Origin: Deltaproteobacteria bacterium
GTDB taxonomy: Bacteria; Myxococcota; B64-G9
Direction: 5' to 3'
Assembly: GCA_016935365.1 (NCBI GenBank)
Contig: JAFGRB010000189.1
Span: forward strand, 1 to 49,291
DNA length: 49,291 nt
Below, one piece after another: positions 17,879-26,493 of the stretch (position 1 is the first letter of the stretch; the number at the start of each line of letters is the position of its first letter). The position numbers and the translations under genes were made by a program. The notes below the pieces were generated by a model. That model did no database searches. It was not told the DNA's origin and was given only the letters and a program-made list of their open reading frames with translations.

Positions 17879-20800
17879 CAGATCCGGTTGCGAGATTCCT
17901 CTTCATTCTGGCTCACGCGGTCTTTTCCGCTTTCGTCCTCGCTCTGGCCTACGTGAACTGGAGGCGTGCCCCGAAAAGTGGTTTCAAGGCATCATGGATC
18001 GGCTTCTGTATCGCGGCTGCCCTGTTTGCCCTCGCGGTCATGGTTGGTGGCCTTGCAGATACTCCAAGGAGCGCGTTCCTATGGGTTCGAATCGGCGTTT
18101 CTCTCGGATGCGTGGGGACATGGCTTTTCTACTTGTTCTCGATTTGCTACTCAACCCTCCGTCGCAATACAAGCCGGTTCTTGATCTGGTTTGGAGCCAT
18201 CTGGACGGCGCTACTCGTCGTGCTATTCTGGTGTAGCGATCTCATCGTGGCGGGAGTGACTTCCAGCGAGGTTTCCCGTTTCGCGCCGGTGGGCGGAACT
18301 CTCATGCCTCTCTATGGGGCGTGGGTGTTGTACGGCTGGCTTTTTTCCTGCGTTCTCTTCGTTCGCAATCTGCTCCGTAGTCAAGGAGTACAGCGAATAC
18401 AAGCGGCGTACATGCTCCTTGCCTTCGGTGCCGGTCTGATAGGCTCTCTCGGTTCCATCTTGCCGTCTTTGCTCGGAGTGCAGACCATCTGGTTGTATTT
18501 GCCGCAGTTCTTTTTTCCACTTCTGCCGTTGCTGATTACGTTTTCCATCATTCGCCATCGGCTGTGGGACATCCAGACGATTTTCTTCAAGACTGCAGTC
18601 TGGTTGAGCCTCTTGCTCCTGCTCGCATTTCCGCTCTACCTGGCCATCTGGTTTGCTGCCCAATACCTGCCTGCTCCGAGCGCGCTCGGAGCGACTATCG
18701 GGTTGAGCCTTCTCTTCCTGCTCAGCTACTTTTACCTGACAAACATCAAGCCGAAGCTCGATCATCTATTTCAGAGACGCCGCTATGATCGGAGAGCGGT
18801 TCTGGATGCATTTGATCTGAAGATGTCCTCGCTCGACAAGCCAAAGTCCGTTGCGAGCTACCTTCTGGATACGATCCAGGAGTCTCTCTATCCACAGCAG
18901 GCGGCCGTTTCTTTCCACGAGGAGGAAGGAGGCGGGTGGTCTAGCATCCAATGGTCTGCAAGTGAATCTGATGAAGATATGGCGATGGCTCCCGACCACG
19001 CGTTCTTACGGCAGCTGGTACCATCTGGCAGGGTGCTTGACCGCAGTACCATCGACACGGACCCTTCCTTTACGGCCGCGCGCGATCTGGCAAGGCAGTT
19101 CTTTGAAGAGACAGGCTGCCAGCTGTGTCTTCCCCTGGCCAGCGGCGGACAGCTCATGGCCATCGTCGGGCTCGGTGCCAAGAGAAACCTGCGCCCCTAT
19201 TCCCTCGAGGACTTCGAGTTCATCGAGCAGCTCGGCGCGGCAGCGGCCATAGGCCTCACCAACGCGATGCTCTTCGAACGCGTCGATCACCAGCGCCGCG
19301 ATCTGGAAGACATGACCGATCACCTGGAGGAGCGCGTCGAGGAGCGTACCCGGGAGCTGAACACGGCCAACGAGATGCTCCGCGACGCGTACATCAAGCT
19401 CCGCGAGCTGGACCGCCTCAAGAGCCAGCTCTTCGCCAACATCAACCACGAGCTGCGCACGCCCTTGAGCCTGATCCTGGCGCCGCTCGACTCCATGCTC
19501 GACGGCGACCTGGGCCACTTCGACGAGCTGCAGATGCGCCACCTGCGGAGCATGCACCGCAACTCGCTGCGCCTGCACCGGATGATCGACGACCTGCTGG
19601 ACCTCAGCCGGCTGGAGGAGTCGCGGCTGGAGCTGAAGAAGCGGCCGGTCAACCTGGCCGGGATCGTCGGCCGGATGGTCGACACGGCCCGCTCGATGGC
19701 CGAGCGCAAGGGCATCTCGATCGCCCTCGACCGGCAGGCCGAGCCCGAGGTGGAGGCCGATGAGGAGAAGATCGAGAAGGTGATCGTCAACCTGCTGAGC
19801 AACGCGCTCAAGTTCACCTTGCCGGGCGGCGAGGTGCGGCTCGTCGTGTGCGCGCAGGACGGCGAGGCCTGCGTGGAGGTGCGCGACAACGGGATCGGCA
19901 TTCCGGCGAGTGAGCTGGAGTCGATCTTCGACCGCTTCCACCAGGTCGACGGCGGCACGAACCGCAGCTTCCGCGGTTCGGGGCTGGGCCTGGCGCTCGC
20001 CAGGGAGCTGGCCGAGATGCACGGCGGGCGGATCGAGGTCGAGAGCGAGCTCGGCGCGGGATCCGTCTTCCGGCTGCTCCTGCCCGGGCGGCAGGGGGCG
20101 GACGGGGAGGTCGATCGCGCGATCGAGGAGCCCGCCAAGGAGGGGCTGCCCGAGTGGACCGATCAGCTCCAGGCCCGGCCCGACTACCGCTACCTGGCCA
20201 TCGACGAGGCCACCGAGCGACGCGTGGTGCTGCGCGACGAGGATCACTTCGCCCGCGAGGCGCGGCTGCTCGTCGTCGACGACAACGCGGACATGCTCCG
20301 CTACCTGCACCAGGTGCTGGGCGAGCGCTACGATGTCTGGACGGTCCAGGACGCGGGCCGGGCGCTGGAGCTGCTCGAACGGGAGCGCCACGAGCTGGTC
20401 ATCGCCGACGTGATGATGCCCGGCATCAGCGGCCTGGAGCTCTGCCACCGGATCAAGTCCAACCCCCGCCTGCAGCAGACCCCCGTCTTGCTGCTGACCG
20501 CCCGGACCGGCGAGGCTCACCGCATCGAGGGGCACAGCGTGGGAGCGGACCAGTACGTCACCAAGCCCTTCCGGCCGGCCGAGCTGATGGCCATCATCTC
20601 CGGGATGCTGGCGGGCCGGGCCCGGATGTCCGAGGTCGCGGCGCGCAGGCGCTCGGACTCGCTCGAGACCCTGATGGCCGGTCTGGCGCACGAGCTGCGC
20701 AACGCCTGCCACCAGGCCAAGAACGCCCAGACGGCCTCGATGAGCCTGGTCAGGAAGCTGAACGGCGAGAACTGCGCGGAAGAGCACGCGCGCGTCGCGG

Positions 20801-21372
20801 GCCAGCTCGAGACCATGAGCGGCATCATCGAGCGGGCCCTGGATCGGATCTCGGCCGTGGTGCTGTCCCTGCAGCGCTTCGCCGGCCAGTACCAGCCGGC
20901 TCCCTGGAAGGAGATCGACCTCGACGCCATGGTGCGCCGGGAGCTGGGCCGGCTGACGCTGGCCGAGCTGAAGGACGCGCGGCTGTCTATCGACCTGCAG
21001 TCGGGCGCCCGGGTGCGCGGTTCCGAGGAGGAGCTCCGCCAGCTGGTGATCAACCTGGCCGAGAACGCCGCCCATGCGGTGCGGCCCGGCGGGACGATCG
21101 AGGTCAAGACCCGCGCCCAGCCGGGCAAGGTCCTGCTGAGCGTCCGCGACGACGGCGCCGGCATCGCGCCCGAGGACCGGGAGCGGATCTTCGACCTCTA
21201 CTACTCCACCCGTAGTGAGGGCGAGGGCAGCGGCCTGGGGCTTGCGCTCTGCAAGCGCACGGCCAGCGACATGGGGGGAAGCATCTCTCTGAGCAGCGAG
21301 CTCGGGAAGGGCAGCGAGTTCACGGTCGAGCTGCCCATCGCCGAGCTTGACGCGGGGGAGCGGCGGCAATAG
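17875..21372 (+). CDS. 7TM hybrid histidine kinase (7TM-GAF-HK-REC-HK)
   Basis: Encodes 1165 aa from a GTG overlapping the upstream stop. About seven to eight membrane segments (residues 5-285) resemble the N-terminal 7TM domain of histidine kinases. A GAF-like domain (about 305-465) and a coiled coil follow. Kinase 1 has NHELRTPL with His525 and an ATPase domain (NLLSNALKFT, DNGIGIP, GSGLGLAL). A receiver (VVDDNADM, phospho-acceptor Asp845) follows, then a second dimerisation helix with His939 (AHELRNACHQ) and a second ATPase domain ending in GSGLGLALCKR. It is probably a phosphorelay hub that senses a membrane-associated signal and passes it to the REC-kinase downstream. The first 400 codons are lower in GC than the rest. 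Confidence 0.92.
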   Translation: MTDPVARFLFILAHAVFSAFVLALAYVNWRRAPKSGFKASWIGFCIAAALFALAVMVGGLADTPRSAFLWVRIGVSLGCVGTWLFYLFSICYSTLRRNTSRFLIWFGAIWTALLVVLFWCSDLIVAGVTSSEVSRFAPVGGTLMPLYGAWVLYGWLFSCVLFVRNLLRSQGVQRIQAAYMLLAFGAGLIGSLGSILPSLLGVQTIWLYLPQFFFPLLPLLITFSIIRHRLWDIQTIFFKTAVWLSLLLLLAFPLYLAIWFAAQYLPAPSALGATIGLSLLFLLSYFYLTNIKPKLDHLFQRRRYDRRAVLDAFDLKMSSLDKPKSVASYLLDTIQESLYPQQAAVSFHEEEGGGWSSIQWSASESDEDMAMAPDHAFLRQLVPSGRVLDRSTIDTDPSFTAARDLARQFFEETGCQLCLPLASGGQLMAIVGLGAKRNLRPYSLEDFEFIEQLGAAAAIGLTNAMLFERVDHQRRDLEDMTDHLEERVEERTRELNTANEMLRDAYIKLRELDRLKSQLFANINHELRTPLSLILAPLDSMLDGDLGHFDELQMRHLRSMHRNSLRLHRMIDDLLDLSRLEESRLELKKRPVNLAGIVGRMVDTARSMAERKGISIALDRQAEPEVEADEEKIEKVIVNLLSNALKFTLPGGEVRLVVCAQDGEACVEVRDNGIGIPASELESIFDRFHQVDGGTNRSFRGSGLGLALARELAEMHGGRIEVESELGAGSVFRLLLPGRQGADGEVDRAIEEPAKEGLPEWTDQLQARPDYRYLAIDEATERRVVLRDEDHFAREARLLVVDDNADMLRYLHQVLGERYDVWTVQDAGRALELLERERHELVIADVMMPGISGLELCHRIKSNPRLQQTPVLLLTARTGEAHRIEGHSVGADQYVTKPFRPAELMAIISGMLAGRARMSEVAARRRSDSLETLMAGLAHELRNACHQAKNAQTASMSLVRKLNGENCAEEHARVAGQLETMSGIIERALDRISAVVLSLQRFAGQYQPAPWKEIDLDAMVRRELGRLTLAELKDARLSIDLQSGARVRGSEEELRQLVINLAENAAHAVRPGGTIEVKTRAQPGKVLLSVRDDGAGIAPEDRERIFDLYYSTRSEGEGSGLGLALCKRTASDMGGSISLSSELGKGSEFTVELPIAELDAGERRQ

Positions 21373-21392
21373 ACATCGATCGTGGAGGTGCG

Positions 21393-22538
21393 ATGAACCC
21401 GACTCTGCTACTGGTCGACGACGAGCGCGACAACCTGGAGCCCATGCGCGTGCTGCTACAGGAGGACTACTGCGTGCTGTGCGCCGAGAGCGGCGCCCGC
21501 GCGCTCGAGGTGCTCGAGCGCGAGGAGATCCAGCTCATCATTGCAGACCAGCGCATGCCGGGCATGACCGGCGTCGAGCTGCTGACCCGGGTCCGCGAGC
21601 TCTACCCCGAGATCGTCCGCCTCGTGCTGACGGCCTACAACGACTTCGAGTCCATGCTCAAGGCGATCAACGAGGGCCGGGTCTACCGCTACATCATCAA
21701 GCCCTGGGACGTGGACGACATGCGCCTGACGATCCGCCAGGCGCTCGAGTGGCGGGAGCTCCGGATCACGCAGGGCAAGCTGGCGGCCGATCTCAGCGAG
21801 GCCCACCGCTCGCTGGCCCAGCGCACCAGGGAGCTGGAGCGGGCCCACGAGACCATCGTGCGCCAGAAGAAGCTGGCCGCGGTCGGCCGCTTCGCGGCCG
21901 AGATGGTCCACGAGATGAACAACTGCCTGCAGGTCATCCTGGGTCTGGGCAAGTACCTCAAGGCGATCCGGGAAGAGGAGCTGGAGCAGATCCGCGACCT
22001 GGAGGCGCAGGCCACCTCGCTGGCGGAGCTGACCACCGACATCCGCGACTATGCCCAGGGCGCGGGCGCGGCCTTCCATCCGGAGCGCGTCGATCCGGCT
22101 CTGATCGTGCAGGACGTGGTGCGGACCTGCAAGCACCACCCCGACTTCCGCGGCCTCGAGCTGGCGCTCGACTCCCGGGAGCACGCTGGCGACTGGTCGC
22201 TGGATCCCCGGCAGCTCAAGCACCTGCTGATGAACCTGCTTCGAAACGCGGCCAAGGCCAGCCAGGCCAGCGGCGCGAAGGAGGTGCAGGTGAGCTGCCG
22301 GGTCGGGGACGCGCTCGAGCTGCGGGTCGTCGACCACGGCCCCGGCGTCCCCGGCGAGCGGCGGGAGCGCATCTTCGAGCCCTTCTTCTCCACCTGGGAG
22401 CGGGACGGGACCGGTCTGGGCCTGAGCATCTGCCGCCGGGTGGCCGATCTGCACGGTGCGGAGATCGAGGTGCAGGACACGCCCGGCGGAGGGGCCACCT
22501 TCGTCGTCCGCGTCCCCGCCCCCTCCGAGGATGATTGA
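21393..22538 (+). CDS. Response regulator with C-terminal histidine kinase
   Basis: Encodes 381 aa. The N-terminal receiver has LLVDDERDN, the acceptor Asp52 in IIADQRMPG, and KPW near residue 109. A coiled coil leads to a kinase core with His173 (EMVHEMNNCLQ), the N-box NLLRNAAKAS and G-boxes DHGPGVP and GTGLGLSICRR. GGAGG precedes the ATG. It lies 20 bp after the hybrid kinase and likely receives its phosphate. It has no DNA-binding domain, so the output is probably another kinase or protein contact. Confidence 0.92.
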   Translation: MNPTLLLVDDERDNLEPMRVLLQEDYCVLCAESGARALEVLEREEIQLIIADQRMPGMTGVELLTRVRELYPEIVRLVLTAYNDFESMLKAINEGRVYRYIIKPWDVDDMRLTIRQALEWRELRITQGKLAADLSEAHRSLAQRTRELERAHETIVRQKKLAAVGRFAAEMVHEMNNCLQVILGLGKYLKAIREEELEQIRDLEAQATSLAELTTDIRDYAQGAGAAFHPERVDPALIVQDVVRTCKHHPDFRGLELALDSREHAGDWSLDPRQLKHLLMNLLRNAAKASQASGAKEVQVSCRVGDALELRVVDHGPGVPGERRERIFEPFFSTWERDGTGLGLSICRRVADLHGAEIEVQDTPGGGATFVVRVPAPSEDD

Positions 22539-22665
22539 TGGACTCGTAAAGAGCCCTGATTCCCGCGTCGCACCGCAAGGCGCGCAAGGCACCGCTTGAC
22601 AGGCGCGCCGCGCACAGGCGAGCATCGGTGCTGCCGGCAGAAGCGGCGCTGGAAAGGAGCAATCG

Positions 22666-22896
22666 ATGAAGGAGCGCATCCAGCAGATCATCGAGGAGCG
22701 AATCCGTCCCTACCTCGAGGCGGATGGCGGCGGGATCGAGTTCGTCGACTACGATGCGGAGAGCGGGGAGGTCAAGGTGCGCCTGCAGGGCGCCTGCAAG
22801 GGTTGCCCCGGCGCCCAGATGACCCTGTCGATGGGGGTCGAGGCGGCGCTCAAGGAGGAGATCCCCGAGGTCAGGCGCGTGATCGCGGTGGGATAG
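22666..22896 (+). CDS. NifU C-terminal (Nfu) domain Fe-S cluster protein
   Basis: Encodes 76 aa, a stand-alone Nfu domain. It carries IRPYLEADGGGIEFVDY and the cluster-binding CxxC in GACKGCPGAQMTL. Such proteins hold and deliver Fe-S clusters. AAAGGAGC precedes the ATG. Radical SAM enzymes and other Fe-S proteins in the cell may be clients. The 127 bp before it contain a TTGACA hexamer near 22597 without a convincing -10 box. Confidence 0.93.
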   Translation: MKERIQQIIEERIRPYLEADGGGIEFVDYDAESGEVKVRLQGACKGCPGAQMTLSMGVEAALKEEIPEVRRVIAVG

Positions 22897-22902
22897 GGCC
22901 GC

Positions 22903-23730
22903 TCAGTCGGTCCCCAGCTTGCCCTTCTTGAGCGCCTGGTCCTTGAGGGAGTCGAGGCTGCCCTTGTCGATCTGGCTCATCTCGGCTTCCTTCTTGGCCT
23001 GGACCTGCTCGCGCCAGGAGATGAAGAAGTAGATCCCAGCCGCCAGTGCCGCACAGACGACAAGCGCGATGAGGCCGATCACGATCTCCCGCTTGTAGGA
23101 TCGCTTCGGCTGCTCGGGCTCGGTCTGCTCGGGCCTGGGGGGTCTGGGCTCGCGCCGGGGTGCGGGTCTCGGCCCCGCATCCGGCCCGCGCGCCGGCGGT
23201 GAGAGGCTCGGTGCGGGCATGGGCTGCGGCGAGGGAGCCCGATCGAGCTTGGGACGCCGGATCTTCTGGGCTCTGGACTGCTCCTGCGCGGCCGCTTGCG
23301 GCTCCGGCGACGCGTCCAGCGAGACGGACGAGCTGGACGGGGCGAGATCGATCTCGCCCAGAGACGGCATGCGGGCCTTCGGCGCGGGTGCGGACCCGGA
23401 GTCGAGATCCAGGTCGAGCGAATCGCCCATGACGCCCCCCAGGTCGATCTCGCCGAACTTCGCCGACGGGCTCGAGCTCGCCTGCTTCTGCAGCGGGGCC
23501 TGCACCGGCAGCTCGGGCACCTGGGATGGGACCTCGAAGTCCTGTGGTGCTCTCTCGAAAAGCTCGAGCGGCTCCTCGGCCGCCTCTGGCGCGGCCTCGA
23601 TCTCCTGCGCTCCCGATGCGGGGGCCTGCTCGGAGGCCTGCTCCGCCTGGGCTCGGCTGCGCCTCAGCAGGGCCTGCTCCGCTCGCCTGGCCGCTCGCGC
23701 CAGGGCATCATCCTTCTTGGATGGGCTCAT
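22903..23730 (-). CDS. Membrane-anchored protein with GEIDL motifs and Pro/Ser-rich linker
   Basis: About 275 aa. The N-terminal Ala/Glu-rich helical stretch is followed by two GEIDL motifs (FGEIDLGG and LGEIDLAP), a long Pro/Arg/Glu linker, one membrane segment (about residues 214-237, IGLIALVVCAALAAG) and a short Lys/Asp-rich tail. Similar acidic GEIDL motifs occur, to my knowledge, in myxobacterial gliding and AgmX-type proteins. A GYF-AgmX protein is encoded nearby. No ribosome site decides between the ATGs at 23730 and 23742. It converges on the Nfu gene with 6 bp between stops. Function unknown. Confidence 0.7.
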   Translation of the reverse strand: MSPSKKDDALARAARRAEQALLRRSRAQAEQASEQAPASGAQEIEAAPEAAEEPLELFERAPQDFEVPSQVPELPVQAPLQKQASSSPSAKFGEIDLGGVMGDSLDLDLDSGSAPAPKARMPSLGEIDLAPSSSSVSLDASPEPQAAAQEQSRAQKIRRPKLDRAPSPQPMPAPSLSPPARGPDAGPRPAPRREPRPPRPEQTEPEQPKRSYKREIVIGLIALVVCAALAAGIYFFISWREQVQAKKEAEMSQIDKGSLDSLKDQALKKGKLGTD

Positions 23731-23786
23731 TATGACGATCATATTACCGAGGCTGGGCCCGAATGCAAGCGGGCCGGGCCGTTTTC

Positions 23787-23816
23787 TTGACTTGGTAGGT
23801 GTATGTAGGATAAAGT
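23787..23816 (+). promoter_or_regulatory. Sigma70-like promoter candidate for the PilZ gene
   Basis: TTGACT (23787-23792) and TAAAGT (23811-23816) are 18 bp apart, 35 bp before the GTG of the PilZ gene, in a divergent intergenic region. Confidence 0.45.
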
Positions 23817-23850
23817 AACACCCAAGAGGAAAGGCGAAAGGAGCGCCGAG

Positions 23851-24297
23851 GTGCTGACGATCAGCGATAGACGGGCAGACCCGGGCAGGCGGAGGCAGGG
23901 CGCGCGCCGGCGATACCCCCGGGTGAGGCTTGCGCTCGACGGCTACTACACGGGCGAGCAGCGCACTCTCATCGGGCGCTGCCGCGACCTCTGCATCCGG
24001 GGGGTCTTCGTCGCGACGCCCGTGCCCGATGCGGCCGGGGCCCGGGCGCTGCTCCGGCTCGCCGTACCCGGATCGAACCGCTTGCTCAGGTTGCCGGCGC
24101 GGGTCTGCTGGTCGAGCGAGGGGGGCGCTGCGGGGCCGCGCGGCATGGGCCTGCGCTTCGAGAGCCTCGAGGGCTGGCAGCTCAAGCGCCTGGCGTCGGT
24201 CGTCATCCGCCGGGCGGGCCTTTCGGCCCTCGGCCTTTCCGATCTTGGCAAAGGACGATGCGAGAGACACGGACCGTGGATCCGGAGGAAGCCATGA
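23851..24297 (+). CDS. PilZ-domain protein
   Basis: Encodes 148 aa. GAAAGGAGCG lies 6 nt before the GTG. The Arg-rich start ARRRYPRVRLALD is the RxxxR-type motif of PilZ domains. CRDLCIRGVFVAT takes the place of the DxSxxG loop, and RGMGLRFESLE is the typical last strand. Family members bind cyclic di-GMP and act through partner proteins. Here the Ser of DxSxxG is not obvious (DLCIRG), so ligand binding is uncertain. The stop overlaps a 51-aa ORF by ATGA. Confidence 0.8.
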   Translation: MLTISDRRADPGRRRQGARRRYPRVRLALDGYYTGEQRTLIGRCRDLCIRGVFVATPVPDAAGARALLRLAVPGSNRLLRLPARVCWSSEGGAAGPRGMGLRFESLEGWQLKRLASVVIRRAGLSALGLSDLGKGRCERHGPWIRRKP

Positions 24298-24449
24298 ACG
24301 AGCAAACGCCGATCGCCTGCGCCGAGCAGGAGTCTTTCATCGAGAGCCTGGTATGGGTCGAGCGGCTCTACGCCGAGTCGATGCGGGCGGAGATCGAGCT
24401 CGCCGTGCGACTGGCCTTCGAGCAGGAAGACGAGGGCTGGAGCTGGTGA
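24294..24449 (+). CDS. Small acidic protein coupled to the PilZ gene
   Basis: Encodes 51 aa. The ATG overlaps the PilZ stop (ATGA) and has GGAGGAA just upstream, so coupled translation is likely. The product is one acidic amphipathic helix (ESLVWVERLYAESMRAEIE) ending in DEGWSW. I do not recognise a family. An in-frame ATG at 24258 lacks an equally good ribosome site. Confidence 0.6.
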   Translation: MNEQTPIACAEQESFIESLVWVERLYAESMRAEIELAVRLAFEQEDEGWSW

Positions 24450-24559
24450 GCTTCCCGGGCTTGCAAGCAGCAAGACCGTGGAAAGATCTTTTTTTCCGCT
24501 CTCGCGTATGATAATTTGGCGGCCCTTGTCGAAGCGGCCCCCGGGAGCGCGGCGAGAGC

Positions 24560-25510
24560 GTGGCAGACAAGCCTTCCAGCATGCGTCCGGAAGCCAGGCG
24601 CCTGAGCCCTCCGCCGGGCGACTGGCTGTACAAGCTCCAGGGCGAGGTCATCGGCCCGGTCCCCGCGAGCGAGATCGTCACCCGGCTCTTCGCCGGCGAG
24701 GTCGACGAGTCGACCCAGGTCCGGACCGAGGATGGCGACTGGCTCTCGCTCCAGGCCCTGGCCGTCTGGCATCCCTTCATCTACCAGGCCAAGGCCAAGC
24801 TCCGGGCCGAGAAGGCGCGGGCCGAGGCCGAGCAGGCCGCGCGCCGGCGCAAGGCGCAGAAGATGGTCAACCTCGGCATCGGCGCGGTCTTCCTGATCCT
24901 GATCAGCTTCGCGGCCACCTACCTGCTGATCGTGCAGCGGCCCGGCCGCGACGAGGAGACGCTTCGCGAATGGGCGGCCCGGCACGTGCCGCTGTTCAGC
25001 CTGCCGGTCGCCAAGGCGGCCGCGCTCGACGAGGGCGGGGAAGAGGCGGGCCTGATCAACATCGACCAGATCCTGATCGACGACGCCCCGGCCCTGGTGG
25101 CCATCCGGAACCACAAGCGCAAGCGCCGCAAGCGGCAGACGGGCAAGCCCGTCTCCTCCGACAAGCCCAAGGAGCCGGGCGCGGACAAGCCGGCCGAGAC
25201 CGAGGTGGCCAGCACGGGCATGCTGACCAACGAGGAGATCACCAACACCGTCTACGCCCGCAGCAACATCGGCCGCCTCTCGGCCTGCCTGAAGGCCGAG
25301 ATCCAACGCAACCCGGACCTTCCCGGCCGGGTGGTGCTCGACTTCTCGATCCGCAACGACGGCCGCATCCACAGCGTGCGCCTGGACGACGCGCGGCTGG
25401 AGGACGGGCCGCTGCAAGCCTGCTTCACGCAGAAGCTCGCCAAGCTCAAGTTCCGCCCCTACCAGGGCCAGGTCCGCAACGTCACCATCCCCTTCGACTG
25501 GAAGCGCTGA
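24560..25510 (+). CDS. GYF-domain protein with AgmX/PglI-type C-terminal domain
   Basis: Encodes 316 aa from a GTG. Residues about 19-70 form a GYF-like domain (WLYKLQGEVIGPVPASEI). A Lys/Ala coiled region leads to one membrane segment (about 102-126). The C-terminal 100 residues match the AgmX/PglI or TonB-like tail domain of Myxococcota (IGRLSACLKAEIQ, GRVVLDFSIRNDGRIHSVRL, KFRPYQG). In Myxococcus such proteins belong to the gliding/envelope machinery. The last 18 codons plus stop (from 25455) are duplicated twice downstream, which makes this 3' end a likely integration or recombination site. TATGAT at 24507-24512 is a weak promoter candidate. Confidence 0.87.
   Translation: MADKPSSMRPEARRLSPPPGDWLYKLQGEVIGPVPASEIVTRLFAGEVDESTQVRTEDGDWLSLQALAVWHPFIYQAKAKLRAEKARAEAEQAARRRKAQKMVNLGIGAVFLILISFAATYLLIVQRPGRDEETLREWAARHVPLFSLPVAKAAALDEGGEEAGLINIDQILIDDAPALVAIRNHKRKRRKRQTGKPVSSDKPKEPGADKPAETEVASTGMLTNEEITNTVYARSNIGRLSACLKAEIQRNPDLPGRVVLDFSIRNDGRIHSVRLDDARLEDGPLQACFTQKLAKLKFRPYQGQVRNVTIPFDWKR
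25455..25510. repeat. 3'-end repeat, copy A (in the GYF-AgmX gene)
   Basis: A 56-bp segment starting GCCCCTACCAGGG and ending at the TGA of the GYF-AgmX gene. It is identical to 26494-26549 and close to 31266-31315. Read on the minus strand it ends an open frame LLSASSRRGW-stop. Confidence 0.95.
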
Positions 25511-25610
25511 GCAGTGGGGACCATCGGGCGCTCGAAGACTCTGTCGCGCGCTCCTGCTCCATCCTCCTGAAAAGACGGTTGCGCTGGAATGGAAAAGGTG
25601 ATATCTAGAA

Positions 25611-25645
25611 TATTGAGCTGGAGTGAGACCTGCCCGGTCTCAATA
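25611..25645. other. Inverted repeat downstream of the DUF3800 gene
   Basis: TATTGAG (25611-25617) pairs with CTCAATA (25639-25645), and inside them TGAGACC pairs with GGTCTCA around TGCCC. It lies between the GYF-AgmX stop and the DUF3800 stop and may act as a terminator, although no T-run follows on either strand. Confidence 0.4.
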
Positions 25646-25671
25646 CTCTTCCATCCAGGAAGACCCCAGCT

Positions 25672-26421
25672 CTATTTTTTTGCCCTGAGTCTTCTTGCAA
25701 CGTATTTTTCGCCGCCTTCCCATTGTAGGCGCATCAACCCATAGATGTGGTTCTGCTGGTGGTCGAGCCCATCGACTTGCAGTGGCGTTATCAACCGGTA
25801 CCAACGATCGAAGCGTGCATCCCCGGTCGCATAGCGCCCGAGGACATGTGCTGCGATGCCCGCGAGTTGGAGACCGGGCCAGACATTCGACACGCCGACA
25901 CAAGGATGTGGGATCATCTTACCCTGACCTCGTATGCCCGCGAGATAGTTGCAAACCGCAATGGAGATTGCTTCCTGAGCACCAAGCCTCTGATCGAAGA
26001 CGAGCAAGGCCTTTGCTCGCTCAGGGATCGCTGCCAGCACGCGAACGCATAGCTCACGAAATGGACGCGACAGGCGTTTCGGGGCAGGTGCGAGAAGTGG
26101 AGGTCTCTCGGCTCCATACACAGTGATTCCGACGAGTCTGATCTCTCGCCCTCGAGTCCATTCGATTACCTCGCGAGCAACGGTGAGGTTCTTGGAGTAT
26201 CCTCTTGCCGAGTATCGGAAGCTTGAATTGCTGAACAGACTCGAGCCCACCAGTTCACGCCGCAAGTCGCGCGCATGATCCTCGCCGTAGTACTTGCGCC
26301 GTATGGCGTACATTGCTCGAGACAGCAACTCGAATTGCTTGCGAGGCCCAATTACTGCAGCGAGTACACCGATCTTCTCGCTCGGGCCGTTATGCCAGCT
26401 TTCATCGACAAAGCACCACAT
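25672..26421 (-). CDS. DUF3800 family protein
   Basis: Encodes 249 aa. The N-terminal MWCFVDES carries the conserved Asp-Glu-Ser of DUF3800. LLVFDQR in the middle and the late VWPGLQLAGIAAHV match the other conserved blocks of this RNase H-like family. Members often occur in mobile elements and next to defence genes; their activity is not established. AGGTGA precedes the ATG. The gene is lower in GC than its neighbours and lies alone between repeat copies A and B. Confidence 0.82.
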   Translation of the reverse strand: MWCFVDESWHNGPSEKIGVLAAVIGPRKQFELLSRAMYAIRRKYYGEDHARDLRRELVGSSLFSNSSFRYSARGYSKNLTVAREVIEWTRGREIRLVGITVYGAERPPLLAPAPKRLSRPFRELCVRVLAAIPERAKALLVFDQRLGAQEAISIAVCNYLAGIRGQGKMIPHPCVGVSNVWPGLQLAGIAAHVLGRYATGDARFDRWYRLITPLQVDGLDHQQNHIYGLMRLQWEGGEKYVARRLRAKK

Positions 26422-26493
26422 AGAATCACCTGTCGTGGTAAGAAAAAGTCAGTACCTTCGACAAACAAGCAGACCTGCATGCGAACAATATGT

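Noticed and set aside
22590..22630. TTGACA near 22597 as promoter of the Nfu gene
   Set aside because: No acceptable -10 hexamer lies 16-18 bp downstream.
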